NCBI RefSeq assembly: GCF_040436345.1
Contig: NC_133220.1
Span: 38,912,164-38,976,163 of the forward strand
DNA from: Pagrus major
Taxonomy: Eukaryota > Chordata > Actinopteri > Spariformes > Sparidae
DNA length: 64,000 bases
Direction: 5' to 3'
The number at the start of each line of letters is the position of its first letter. Position 1 is the stretch's first letter. The notes beneath the pieces were generated by a model, which was not told the origin of the DNA, searched no databases, and saw only the letters and a list, made by a program, of their open reading frames with translations. The translations under genes were made by a program, and so were the position numbers. Of this stretch, positions 54,352 through 64,000 are shown one piece after another.

Positions 54352-56547
54352 GTAAAGTCAATAACTTGTATATCCAATATTCATAAAATTGTACTAAAAT
54401 AATATACAGTTCATGGACTTACAGACTTACTGCTTTAGCTTGCAAGCTAACGACATGCCGGTGACGCTAAGTTAGTGCTAGTATTACTAGCATTAGAAGT
54501 TGGCTTGTGCTAGTTAATTAGCACTGACCTGCAAAATATGAAATAATTAATTTGAGACATAATGTTGATCAAAATACGACTTATCAATTTATAAATTGTG
54601 TCAATTGCCGTATAAATCTGTCCATTGTATAAGTCCAGTTTCTTTTCCTCTTTGCTAACCCTCCTCTCGGTCATGTGCATTTGTTTACAACAAAGCCTGC
54701 GGGAAATCAATCAGTGGATCCGTGGATTATCATACACACATTTTGACGTGTATATTTGTGTAGTCTTATCTGTCATAAACAAGAGATTACGGGTTACGGG
54801 GCCCAGCACTATTACTCTGAAGCTGTTTAATTAAGGGAAAAATGAGCCATAAGACAAATATCCCGCATTGTTCCTTTTTAGCCTGTTTCCATCTGTGCTC
54901 CTCTGATCAGAGCAGCGTCCCTAGCAACGGTCTGTTTGCAGAAAAAACAGACCGTAAAATGCAGCGATTGACAACATTCAATAGAGCCCTATAATCATAA
55001 TAATTATTTGCCTGCAGTCAGTTGCTTGAGATCAGGTGCACAAGTGTGGTTTGCATGGGTTCAGACTGGCTTGCTGTTTGGTGTGGATGCTGACCCAAGC
55101 TCAGACTTTAAGAAGACGTTAGTTTGCAGTGTGTGGCATGGATACTCGTTGATTTACTGCTGTTGTGCAAAATCATGACATTTATGGTCACATAGACCCT
55201 CTCTCCACCTCCCTACGCTCATTAAATGAATGTTATTCATCTGACAATAAAAAGACAAAACACGCAATAAACAAAGTTAAGATGAATTTGACTTGTTTTC
55301 CAAATTTCTATTTATTTCGTGATGATATCATTATCGAGAATTGTTTTGGCAACAGTAATCGTCCAGCAAAAATCAGATATTGTGACAGCCCTAGTCCGAA
55401 GCTTAAGGTGTGAAAACCTGATGGGTTTACACTATTTATTACTGCTTCCACCATAGCTCGTAAATCATTTTGAAGGGGAACTATTTACAGTAGTTTTGGA
55501 AGCGAAATTAAAACTCAGAATTTGAATATTTATAGGAAAATAAAGTCCCAGAACACTGTCTGAAGCTAGAAAGGTGGCAGGGTCCGCCACATATATACAA
55601 AGTAAAACAGTATGAAAATTGTGTTGTCCTTTTGGGTCAGTTTGTTTATTCAGTCATCAAAATAAAACTATATTGTGCACTGTAAGAAAGCCTGTCCATG
55701 CCCCCAGCACAAGACTACAGTGCTGCTCCTTTGGACTCCTTCCTTCCTTATTGTCCTGTTTGTGTGTTCATGAGGAAAATGTGAGTACTGTACATATAGA
55801 GCCTGTTAAGTATTGTATAGCATTGTAGAACAAATATGTAGTTAAACGTTATAGCTTTAACGGTTTAGATTGTAGAGTTGTTACTCGCTCTAATGTGCGA
55901 GCCTTTTCCTAAATAGTTATCCAACTGTTCACTCGTATATTGTATAACTCGGGGGCTACTGTGTTAAGTTGTTGGTTAAGACAATATTTTTGATTATTAT
56001 ATTGTAGCCTATATTGATAGTCCTTATTGTATTCTCCTTTTTCTCTAAGACCACAAACACAAGCTCAACACACAGACTCAAGATAAATACAGTCTACACA
56101 CAAAGTCCAGCAATCATGAAATAAAGCCTCTTGGGAACATGAGATCTCTTCTCTAGAGCCGGATTCTGTGACTGTGGAGTTAAGTCCAAATCTGCCGTCT
56201 CAACCAGCTATTAATTGTGGGAGATCCTTGCCCTCCGTTTCATGCACCTTTAAACCCCATGTTTATGTTACCCTATGGCTTTAAAGGCTAATACTGACTG
56301 ATGTTGCACATGGCAAATGGACTGAAGTAATGAAAGCCTTTTTCCAGGTGCACATTTCTTAAAAATAACCCTTTTCAGAATATTTGACTATTTATTGAAT
56401 GAAAAGAGACAGTGATGTGTCTGAGTGAATGAATACATGTTAACACTAATAACACAAACTGACATGCTACTTGTTGAAAGGCAGTCAAGTTATTTGTCTG
56501 GTCACTTGTCAGTATTGCTCACTTTTCCACTTGTCAGGTATCTCCAC
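54352..56547. other. Unassigned AT-rich region
   Basis: A segment at 54,880-54,960 (CTCCTCTGATCAGAGCAGCG, then CTAGCAACGGTCTG) has short inverted words and resembles text near 9,630-9,700, so both may belong to one dispersed repeat. No coding exon is supported. Confidence 0.3.
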
Positions 56548-56552
56548 AGAAA

Positions 56553-57045
56553 TGTCACACATGCAAAAACAGGATCCAAATGCACACAGGAGCAGACAGA
56601 CTCAATACAAGAAGCGAGCTTTAATGAAAACTGATCATTGGTCCAAACAATCCAAAATAAGGTAGGCAAACAGACAGGTAACAAAAGCCTGGCAAATGGA
56701 GGGGATCCAGACAACAGTAAAACAAAAAACAGAACAAACCATAAATCCAACATGAGCACAGGGAGCACATGAGGACCGGGGAAAAGACACAGGAATGCCG
56801 GGTAACAGGAGTTATGTGAGGATGAGAACTGAACAGACAGACCAACAAAGAGTGAGGGAACAACACAGGATTAAATACAAACAAACCTAATGTGGGGATG
56901 AGGTGCAGTTGGAGTGAGGTGGAGAAACACAGGTGAGGGAAATGAACGGAAAAACACCAGAAACAGGAAAGGGCTGATAGGCTGGAAAAGCTGGAAAAAA
57001 AAACAAACACACACACAATAAAACTAAAATGACAGGATCGTGACA
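56553..57045 (-). mobile_element. Solo LTR with AGAAA target duplication
   Basis: A 493-bp unit with ends TGTCACACATGC and GATCGTGACA (TGTCAC/GTGACA inverted) is flanked by AGAAA at 56,548-56,552 and 57,046-57,050. The perfect 5-bp duplication and TG-CA ends indicate an LTR without internal sequence. Orientation is by guess: on the minus strand it begins TGTCACGATCCTGTC, a start known to me from fish dispersed repeats. Confidence 0.85.
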
Positions 57046-57059
57046 AGAAATTTCAATAA

Positions 57060-58205
57060 CAGTCTGATGATTGCCTTAATCACCGTATAAATCCATGGTA
57101 TACATAACAGTCCACGGTATACATACACGGCATACATACCAGTCCACAGTGCACACACGGTATACACAACAGTCCACAATGCACACACAAGTCCACAGTG
57201 CACACACAGTCCACAGTATGAATACAAAGTATACATAACAGTCCACAGTATAAATCCACAATATACATAACAGTCCACATTACAGTCCACAGTATGCATA
57301 CAGTATACATACAGTCCACAGTAAAAATACAAAGTACACAGTACAAATACAGTCTACATACATTGTATACAGTAGAGTCCAGTCCGCATACAGTCTACAG
57401 ACCATAGTAGACATACCACAGTAGACATACCACCGAACACAGTCCACAGTATAAATCCACGGTATACATAACATTCCTCGGTATACAAACACGGTGTGCA
57501 CACAACAGTCCACAGTATGAATACAAAGTATACATACCAGTCCACAGTATAAATACACAATATACTTACCAGTCCACAGTATAAGTCCACAGTGCACATA
57601 ACAGTCCACAGTATGAATACAAAGTATACATAAAAGTCCACAGTGCACACAACAGTCCACAGTGCACACACACACACAAGTCCACAGTATGAATACAAAG
57701 TATACATAACAGTCCACAGTATAAATACAAAGTATACATAACAGTCCAGAGTGCACATAACAGTCCACAGTATAAATCCACGGTATACACAACAGTCCAC
57801 AGTATAAATCCACAATATACACAACAGTCCACAGTATAAATCCACGGTATACACAACAGTCCACAGTATAAATCCACAGTGCACACACAGTCCACAGTAT
57901 ACATACAGTCCACTTTACAGTCCGCAGTATGCATACAGTCCACATTACAGTCCACAGCATGCATACAGTCCACATTACAGTCCACAGTATGAATACAGTC
58001 CACATTACAGTCCACAGTATACATACAGTCCACATACAGTCCACAGTATAAATACAGTCTACATACATTGTATACAGTAGAGTCCAGTCCACATACACAG
58101 TCCAGTCCACATACAGTCTACAGACCACAGTAGACATACCACAATCTACATACCACCGAACACAGTCCACAGTATACATACCACAGAACATAGTATACAT
58201 ACCAC
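57060..58205. repeat. Tandem array with CAGTCCACAGTATA core
   Basis: A short unit of roughly 25-45 bases repeats dozens of times, with words CAGTCCACAGTATAAATCC, ATACATAACAGTCCACAG and CACAGTGCACA. Units come in several variants and some larger blocks are duplicated, for example ACATACATTGTATACAGTAG at 57,355 and 58,050. Long open frames through it encode only Cys/Tyr/Val/Leu/Trp-rich repeats and are not taken as genes. Confidence 0.92.
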
Positions 58206-59525
58206 AGACCACAGTACGAGGATCCTCTGGAAGCCAGAGGCGAAGGCTCGTACCCTCTGGAAGCTGGCAGCAAAGCTGGCTGGAACCCACTGGAAGCTGG
58301 CAGCGAAGCCGGCTGGAACCCACTGGCAAAGGCTCTGACCCTCTGGAAGCCGGCGGCGAAGGCTCGTACCCTCTGGAAGCTGGCAGCAAAGCTGGCTGGA
58401 ACCCACTGGAAGCTGGCAGCGAAGCCGGCTGGAACCCACTGGCAAAGGCTCTGACCCTCTGGAAGCCGGCGGCGAAGACACGGACCCTCTGGAAGCCGGC
58501 AGCGAAGCCAGCTGGAACCCACTGGAGGCTGGTGGGGAAGGCTCGGACCCTCTGGAAGCCGGCGGCGAAGGCACTGACCCTCTGGAAGCCGGCAGCGAAG
58601 CCGGCTGGAACCCATTGGAGGCTGGCGGCGAAGGCTCAGACCCTCTGGAAGCCGGCGGTGAAGGCACGGACCCTCTGGAAGCCGGCAGCGAAGCTGGCTA
58701 GAACCCACTGGAGGCCGGCGGCGAAGGCTCAGACCCTCTGGAAGCCGGCAGCGAAGCCGGCAGGAACCCACTGGAGGCCGGCGGCGAGGGCTCGGACCAT
58801 CCGGAAGCCGGCGGCGAAAGCACGGACCCTCTGGAAGCCGGCGGCGAAAGCACGGACCCTCTGGATGCCGGAAACGAAGGCATGGACCCTCTGGAAGCCG
58901 GCAGCAAAGCCGGCTGGAACCCACTGGAGGCCGGTGGCGAGGGCTCGGACCATCCGGAAGCCGGCGGCAAAAGCACGGACCCTCTGGAAGCCGGCGGCGA
59001 AGGCACGGACCCTCTGGAAGCCGGCGGGGAAGGCTCGGACCCTCTGGAACCCGGCAGTGAAGCTGCCTAGAACCCACTGGAGGCCAACAGCGAAGGCTCA
59101 GACCCTCTGGAAGCCGGCAGCGAAGCCGGCAGGAACCCACTGGAGGCCGGTGGCGAGGGCTCGGACCATCTGGAAGCCGGCGGCGAAAGCACGGACCCTC
59201 TGGAAGCCAGCAGGAACCCACTGGAGGCCGGCGGCGAGGGCTCAGACCATCCGGAAGCCGGCGGCGAAAGCACGGACCCTCTGGAAGCCGGCGGCGAAGG
59301 CACAAACCCACTGGAGGCCAGCGGCGAAGGCTCGGAACCTCTGGAAGTGGGCGGTGAAGGTTCGAACCCTCTGGAAGCCGGCGGTGAATGATCGAACCCT
59401 ATGGAAGCCAGCAGCAAAGGCACGGACCCTCTGGAAGCCAGCAGGAACCCACTGGAGGCCGGTGGAGAAGGCTCGGACCCTCTGGAAGCCGGAGGCGAAG
59501 GCAGCTGGAACCCACTGGAGGCCAC
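58206..59525. repeat. GC-rich 30/33-bp minisatellite
   Basis: Units of 30 bases (CTCTGGAAGCCGGCGGCGAA, then GGCTCGGACC) alternate with 33-base variants containing GAACCCACTGGAGGCC. About 40 copies are present. Because all unit lengths are multiples of three, several frames on both strands stay open for hundreds of codons (up to 397). Higher-order blocks are duplicated, for example around 58,215-58,345 and 58,340-58,470. The sharp change from about 40% to over 60% GC at both edges is striking. Confidence 0.93.
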
Positions 59526-59661
59526 AGACCACACAAAACATATACAGAACAAACACTGAGTCACAGACCACAGTACAAATGCACAGAACAAACACACAGA
59601 CCACAGAACGAGTACACAGACCATAGTACGAACACCGAATACACAGTACGAGTACACAGAC
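59526..59661. repeat. Tandem array with CACAGACCACAGTACGAG core, left part
   Basis: Short units such as CACAGACCACAGTAC and GAGTACACAGACC repeat up to the LTR insertion at 59,662 and resume after it at 60,061. Confidence 0.88.
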
Positions 59662-60060
59662 TGATGATAATTTTGTACTTCATGTAGAGAAATGTGAATT
59701 GAATCGTTTACACAGCCCTATTGAGAGAGACTGTTAAATGTGAACTGTAACTTGTGACCTCTTTTATGACCTTGTTTTATATTGTTTTATGACCTATGTA
59801 AGGTACCGAGTAATCACTGAAGGTAAACACTCTCTTCTCTACAGGAGGGCATGAATGAGCAGCTGTTAAAGTGAAAACACACCCACAGAGACAGATATAA
59901 GCCAAGCATTGCTCTTCTGATATTGAGTCTTCACTTTGTAACTGAACTGCATGTTGCTCTGTGAATGCTCCTCTTGTACAAGATTAAACCCTTGTTTGAA
60001 TTTTGAGCTGACTCCGATCTCCTTCCTCCAGGTTTAAATTAACGCAGAATTATTTTAACA
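59662..60060 (+). mobile_element. Solo LTR inserted in the tandem array
   Basis: A 399-bp non-repetitive unit begins TGATGATAATTTTG and ends ATTATTTTAACA. It is flanked by CAGAC at 59,657-59,661 and 60,061-60,065. Near its 3' end GATTAAACCC is followed by TGAGCTGACTCCGATCTCC, a layout like the U5 end of vertebrate endogenous retrovirus LTRs. No gag, pol or env sequence is present. The class assignment is from phrasing only. Confidence 0.7.
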
Positions 60061-61200
60061 CAGACCAAAGTACGAGTACACAGCATACATGCAGACCACA
60101 GTACGAGTACACAGCATACATGCAGACCACAGTACGAGTACCACAGAATACAGATAACAGGCCACAGTGTACAGATCACAGTACACAGTAAACAGCATAC
60201 ACAGAGACCAGTATACACAGTCCACAGTATGAATACAGTCCACATACAGTCCACAGTGCGAACACCGAATACACAGTATGAGTACACAGACCAAAGCACG
60301 AGAACAAAGCACAAAATACACAGTACGCAGACCACAGTTGACAGTGCAGAGCATAACTACAGACCACAGTACGAGTACACAGCATACACAGACCACAGTA
60401 CGAGTACACAGCATACACACAGACCACAGTACAAGTACCACAGACCACAGTATACAGATCACAGACCACAGTGCGAGTACACAGCATACATACAGACCAC
60501 AGTGTGAATACATAGCATACATACAGACCACAGTACAAATACACAGTATGAGTACACAGCATACATACAGACCACAGTATACAGATCAGAGGGCACAGTA
60601 TACAGATCACAGACCCACAGTACAAATGCACAGACCACAGTACACAGCATACAACACAGACCACAGAATAAATACAAAGTATGAATACAGTCACAGTAGT
60701 CACCGCAGTCTACATACACTGTACACAGTACAGTCCACACACAGCCTACAGACCACAGTACATAGTATACAAACCACAGACCACAGTACATAAATGCACA
60801 GACCAGGGACCACAGTACAAATGCACAGTATATAGACCACAGTACACACAACGAATACACAGTACGAGTACACAGACCACAGAATGAATATCGAGTACAC
60901 AGACCACACTAGGTGTACAAAGTACGAGTAAACGGACCACAGAACGAGTACACCGACCACGGTAGACAGTACACCACTGTATACAGTCCAGTCCACATAC
61001 CACAGTATACATACCTTAGACCACAGAACGAGTACACAGTATGAATATTGAATACACAGTACCAAGTACACAGACCACAGCATGAAATACACAGACCAGG
61101 GACCACAGTAGACGGACCACACTACAAATATACAGTACGAGTACACAGCACGCAGACCACAGTACGAAATACACAGCATAAATACACAGTACACAGCATA
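60061..61200. repeat. Tandem array with CACAGACCACAGTACGAG core, right part
   Basis: Dozens of units of about 25-35 bases carry words GACCACAGTACGAGTACACAG and CATACATACAGACCACAGT. Local copies of the other array type (CAGTCCACATACAG) occur at 60,220-60,260 and 60,700-60,740, so the two arrays share ancestry. Open frames here are repeat artefacts. Confidence 0.92.
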
Positions 61201-61480
61201 AATACAGACTGCAGCTTGTTCTTCATGTGCAGCTGTTTGTTAAACAGGTAACAGACAGAAAATCACAGGTGCTGTTTAAACGAGTACACAGAACGAAATA
61301 CGCAAACCGCAGCACATAGCACACAATACGCAGACTGCAGCACGAAATACACAGCATGAAATACACAGCATAAATACACAGTACACAGCATAAATACAGA
61401 CTGCAGCTTGTTCTTCATGTGCAGCTGTTTGTTAAACAGGTAACAGACAGAAAAATACAGGTGCTGTTTAAACTTTAAGG
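61190..61480 (+). repeat. Direct duplication of a ~90-bp block at array edge
   Basis: The block from ATAAATACACAGTACACAGC through GACTGCAGCTTGTTCTTC and CAGCTGTTTGTTAAACAGG to GGTGCTGTTTAAAC occurs at about 61,190-61,280 and again at 61,372-61,472 with very few differences. It marks the end of the tandem-repeat region. Confidence 0.88.
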
Positions 61481-61744
61481 TTGTCAGTTCACAAAAAAAA
61501 AAAAAAACAGAAGAAGTTTAATGTGTATGACAAAAATAAATAATGTCCAGAGATCAGCCTTTCAAAAAATAAAGTGATCATCCAGCAAAACTGTTTGTCG
61601 TCTCTTCAAAAATATTTAAACAGGTATAAAGAACAGGATTGTAATGTAGGACAGCAGCTGAAATAATGCGAAGTACTAACTGGAAAAGAAAATCATATTT
61701 TAAGTCTTCCCTGAATCAAGTTGATCACAGTCTAATTTCCAAGT
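61481..61744. other. Unassigned spacer with an A-run
   Basis: A run of A lies at about 61,493-61,507. Nothing else is recognised before the LTR at 61,749. Confidence 0.3.
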
Positions 61745-61748
61745 GTAG

Positions 61749-62413
61749 TGTTACGCCCCTGGTCTAGGGTAACCCAGGACATAACAGGATGGGAATCTAC
61801 CCATTCTATCACTCCAAAGAAGTCAGTGTCACAGAGGAGTTACATTCAAAGAAGCATTTATTTTGCTTCAGAGGGAGAACAAGGCCAACACAACAAACAA
61901 AATAATCTATTTACCCTAACTTCCTGCCACAAATCAAAAATATAAACAAAAGACAAAATCTTACCTAACTCCTAAATCAGTATAAACAGGAGAAAAAGGG
62001 GTTATCAAAGAAAAAGGCTTCTCCCTCCTACTATGCTAACACACAGGTAGTCTATTAAGTGCCAGATTGTAGTGCAGCTGAGTTACTTACAACTGGTTTG
62101 CATCACAAACAAAACACTGGTCAAACCAGACACTGGTCCATGTTGGAAGTGGAAGATTGGTGGAAAGGGAGATTGCAGTAAGCCGGCGGTTTAAAAAGGG
62201 CTCCTCTACTCCCTCTGACCAATCCCATGTCAGCAATCAAGCTGAGCAAGCCAATCAGCAGGTCCAACCTGCTCTCAATCAGAAACACCCCCCCCCCACA
62301 CACACACACACACACACAATCACACACACAGAGACTGCTCACCCACACAACACTGAGGAGGGGATGAAGATCAGGAGGAAATATAAAAACAATCATGACT
62401 CAGGGTCACAACA
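61749..62413 (-). mobile_element. Solo LTR with GTAG duplication
   Basis: A 665-bp unit begins TGTTACGCCCCTGG and ends GGGTCACAACA. The 4-bp word GTAG stands on both sides (61,745-61,748 and 62,414-62,417). On the minus strand it ends GGGGCGTAACA, as many fish gypsy LTRs do, so minus orientation is likely. A (CA)n tract lies at 62,299-62,320. No internal retroelement sequence is adjacent. Confidence 0.75.
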
Positions 62414-62660
62414 GTAGGCCTACACTATATTCACTATATCTTTAATCACATAAATGTCTGAACTGATTACACTTAAACTGCAGACACACGTTTGCTTTTA
62501 TCACTATTGTCACTACTATTTGATCACAGATAGGCCATATCCATGGACACCGCAGGAAATCTGTGTTGGGCGGTCATAAAACAGCCGTCATCAGAAACGG
62601 ACGTTGCTTCACGTGACGCTGCAGATGAAAGGACGTCTCACTTGTCTTAAAACAGATTTC

Positions 62661-63059
62661 CTAGGTCCTCTCTCCTCCCGTGGTTTCCTCGGGTCTCTCC
62701 CTGAATCCTCGGGGGGCTGGGCTAAGACGCAAGGAAAGGACGCAAGTGAGGGAAACGTGGATGCAATTTAGGTGAAATGGGATGCACTTCAGCTGTGAAT
62801 GGTTGTTAAGCTGTCTGGGGAGGGAACTCAGTACTGCATTGTAGGTGGGTGATAGGTAATGTCGTAGACCACCTCCTCTGTTCAAAGATGGTTGTTCCAG
62901 TTTGACATAGATGGATTCTTTTACTCCTCTTTCAAAACATCTGTCTTCTCTGGACAGGATGTTTACATTGTTGTCCTCAAAGGAATGATTTTTCTCCTTC
63001 AGATGTAAGTGGACAGCAGAGTCCTGACCTGAGGAGTTGGCCCTCCTGTGTTGTGCCAT
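62661..63059 (-). pseudogene. Penelope-like element, C-terminal (GIY-YIG region) fragment
   Basis: The frame reads MAQHRRANSSGQDSAVHLHL, then KNHSFEDNNVNILSRED, CFERGVKESIYVKLEQPSLN and GGGLRHYLSPTYNAVLSSL. These phrases are those of the end of Penelope-like retroelement proteins, downstream of the GIY-YIG core that nicks target DNA. The GIY-YIG core and the reverse transcriptase are absent to the right, so the copy is 5' truncated. The last ~40 codons (after LPRQLNNHSQ) are probably 3' untranslated sequence that happens to be open. Confidence 0.75.
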
Positions 63060-64000
63060 TCGTCTATGGAAAGGTTGTTTTGTTTCCCAAAACAGTATTA
63101 TTTAGTTGTAAAGCCTGAAGCTGTTCCTCAGTCACTAACATAGTGTATAGCTCCATGGTATCATAAACTGTTTGATATAAAATAATCTGAATTCAAAAAT
63201 ACTGTTATATCCCACATTGTTATTTATTCAACTGAACATCCCCCTGAAAGTTTTAGTGGAGCACAGAGTGTAGAAGATCAATTGACTACTGTGTTGTTGT
63301 TTTTCTTTACTTTTTCTACGAGTGGAGTTTTGTAGTGTATTCCTGTTAGTCATTATATTTCTTATGACTTTGTGCTCAGAATGCCGAAAGACCTTGAAAT
63401 TGTAATTTCCTAGAGAAAGTTATCTGTATACAGTAATTAATAAAAAATTTAAAAAGTCAGTTGTCTGACCTCCACTGCAGCCTTGATCAAAAGCCTCCTC
63501 TGTTATGTTGGTCAGTTTTTGGTCAGGCCAGTTTTCCCCACACATCTGTTGTCAGCAGCTATAGGAGGTACTGCCACTGAAATTCAAACAGCAAGGGACC
63601 AGGAAGTGTATCACAACGCTAAATGAAAACAATAAGAATATTGATATTTGCATTGACTTGGATGTATGGGTGTATGGAGGGAATAAGTATCTTAGAAGGT
63701 GAACTTAAAAAAGAAACAATGTAAAGCTAAGTGATCCAAGGTTCAAGATTAAATAATTTATTGCCATTTTAATGAAACATGGGTTGGAATTTGTCTTGAT
63801 GTTTGCTCAGTGTAGGTTGTCTTTCTAGACAGAGAAAGACCAGCCAAACATAAGCACAGAGTAACACCATGTTACTAATAACAATCACCATCTAGGAAAC
63901 TTACCAAGTCACTCAGAAAACACACTTGATTCAAACAGAATGCCTTCGTACCGAAAATAAGTCACCAAGACCATCCTGGTCTGTCTCTCCAATGCTCCAT
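63060..64000. other. Unassigned sequence at window end
   Basis: AT-rich. No exon, terminus or tandem repeat is recognised. Confidence 0.3.

Noticed and set aside
57280..58389. 369-codon Cys/Tyr/Val/Trp-rich frame on the minus strand
   Set aside because: It translates the CAGTCCACAGTATA array and shares the same repetitive cause. No start context or splice evidence.
58118..59626. Open frames of 397 codons (minus) and 364 codons (plus) across the GC-rich repeat
   Set aside because: They arise because repeat units are multiples of three. Several frames on both strands are open at once and the protein text is purely repetitive, with no domain.
60039..61200. Regular short repeats considered as a CRISPR-like array
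   Set aside because: Units are contiguous and variable with no unique spacers of constant length, and the genome is eukaryotic.
1..64000. tRNA, rRNA or other structural RNA genes
   Set aside because: No sequence with tRNA A/B boxes in a foldable context or rRNA core words was recognised by eye. A covariance-model scan would be needed to exclude them.

Overview
The window reads as a vertebrate, most likely teleost fish, accessory region. The text is AT-rich, genes are split by GT-AG introns, and almost every recognisable protein belongs to a transposable-element family or to a multi-copy gene family that fish annotation pipelines list as uncharacterised. I see no ordinary single-copy host gene, no rRNA or tRNA, and nothing bacterial. 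Exon structures were built by hand from splice signals and reading-frame continuity. Family names come from memory of protein motifs, not from a search.

Layout. 0-3 kb: a periodic ~185-bp repeat in two opposite orientations. 3.0-7.6 kb: a complete hAT transposon with 8-bp target duplications and an eight-exon, frame-broken transposase. 12.2-13.5 kb: a deleted hAT-like element keeping its first exon. 13.6-16.8 kb: a CR1/L2-type LINE whose 3' end sits inside the integrase of a Ty3/gypsy element (16.8-20.2 kb) that has lost the RT catalytic box. 20.5-21.0 kb: a hAT relic with a BED finger. 21.0-27.0 kb: an L1/Tx1-type LINE carrying two insertions, one of which (24.75-26.25 kb, 6-bp duplication) itself carries a PIF/Harbinger element (25.13-25.71 kb, TAA duplication).

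27.0-46.6 kb is the most unusual part. It holds relics of several multi-copy, intron-rich families side by side: a KMT5A-like SET exon, a HECT-like C-terminal gene, a six-exon DDE integrase/transposase gene on the minus strand (IS3EU-like; frameshift, in-frame TGA and an apparent catalytic Glu-to-Lys change), an N-terminal transposase-like fragment, a SAMD3-like fish family gene with about ten exons, and a C2H2/transposase-like gene. Introns and exons are invaded by an L2 LINE, a BED-finger hAT, a solo LTR, a TTAA-flanked element and another LINE. The group may be cargo of one large mobile element or a nested graveyard.

46.6-52.3 kb: an L2 LINE fragment next to a gypsy retrotransposon whose 1,346-codon gag-pol frame is uninterrupted but whose 5' LTR is reduced to 54 nt. 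52.3-57 kb: mostly unassigned, with a solo LTR. 57.1-61.5 kb: a composite tandem-repeat block (AT-rich arrays flanking a GC-rich 30/33-bp minisatellite) with an LTR inserted in it. 61.7-64 kb: another solo LTR and the C-terminal part of a Penelope-like element.
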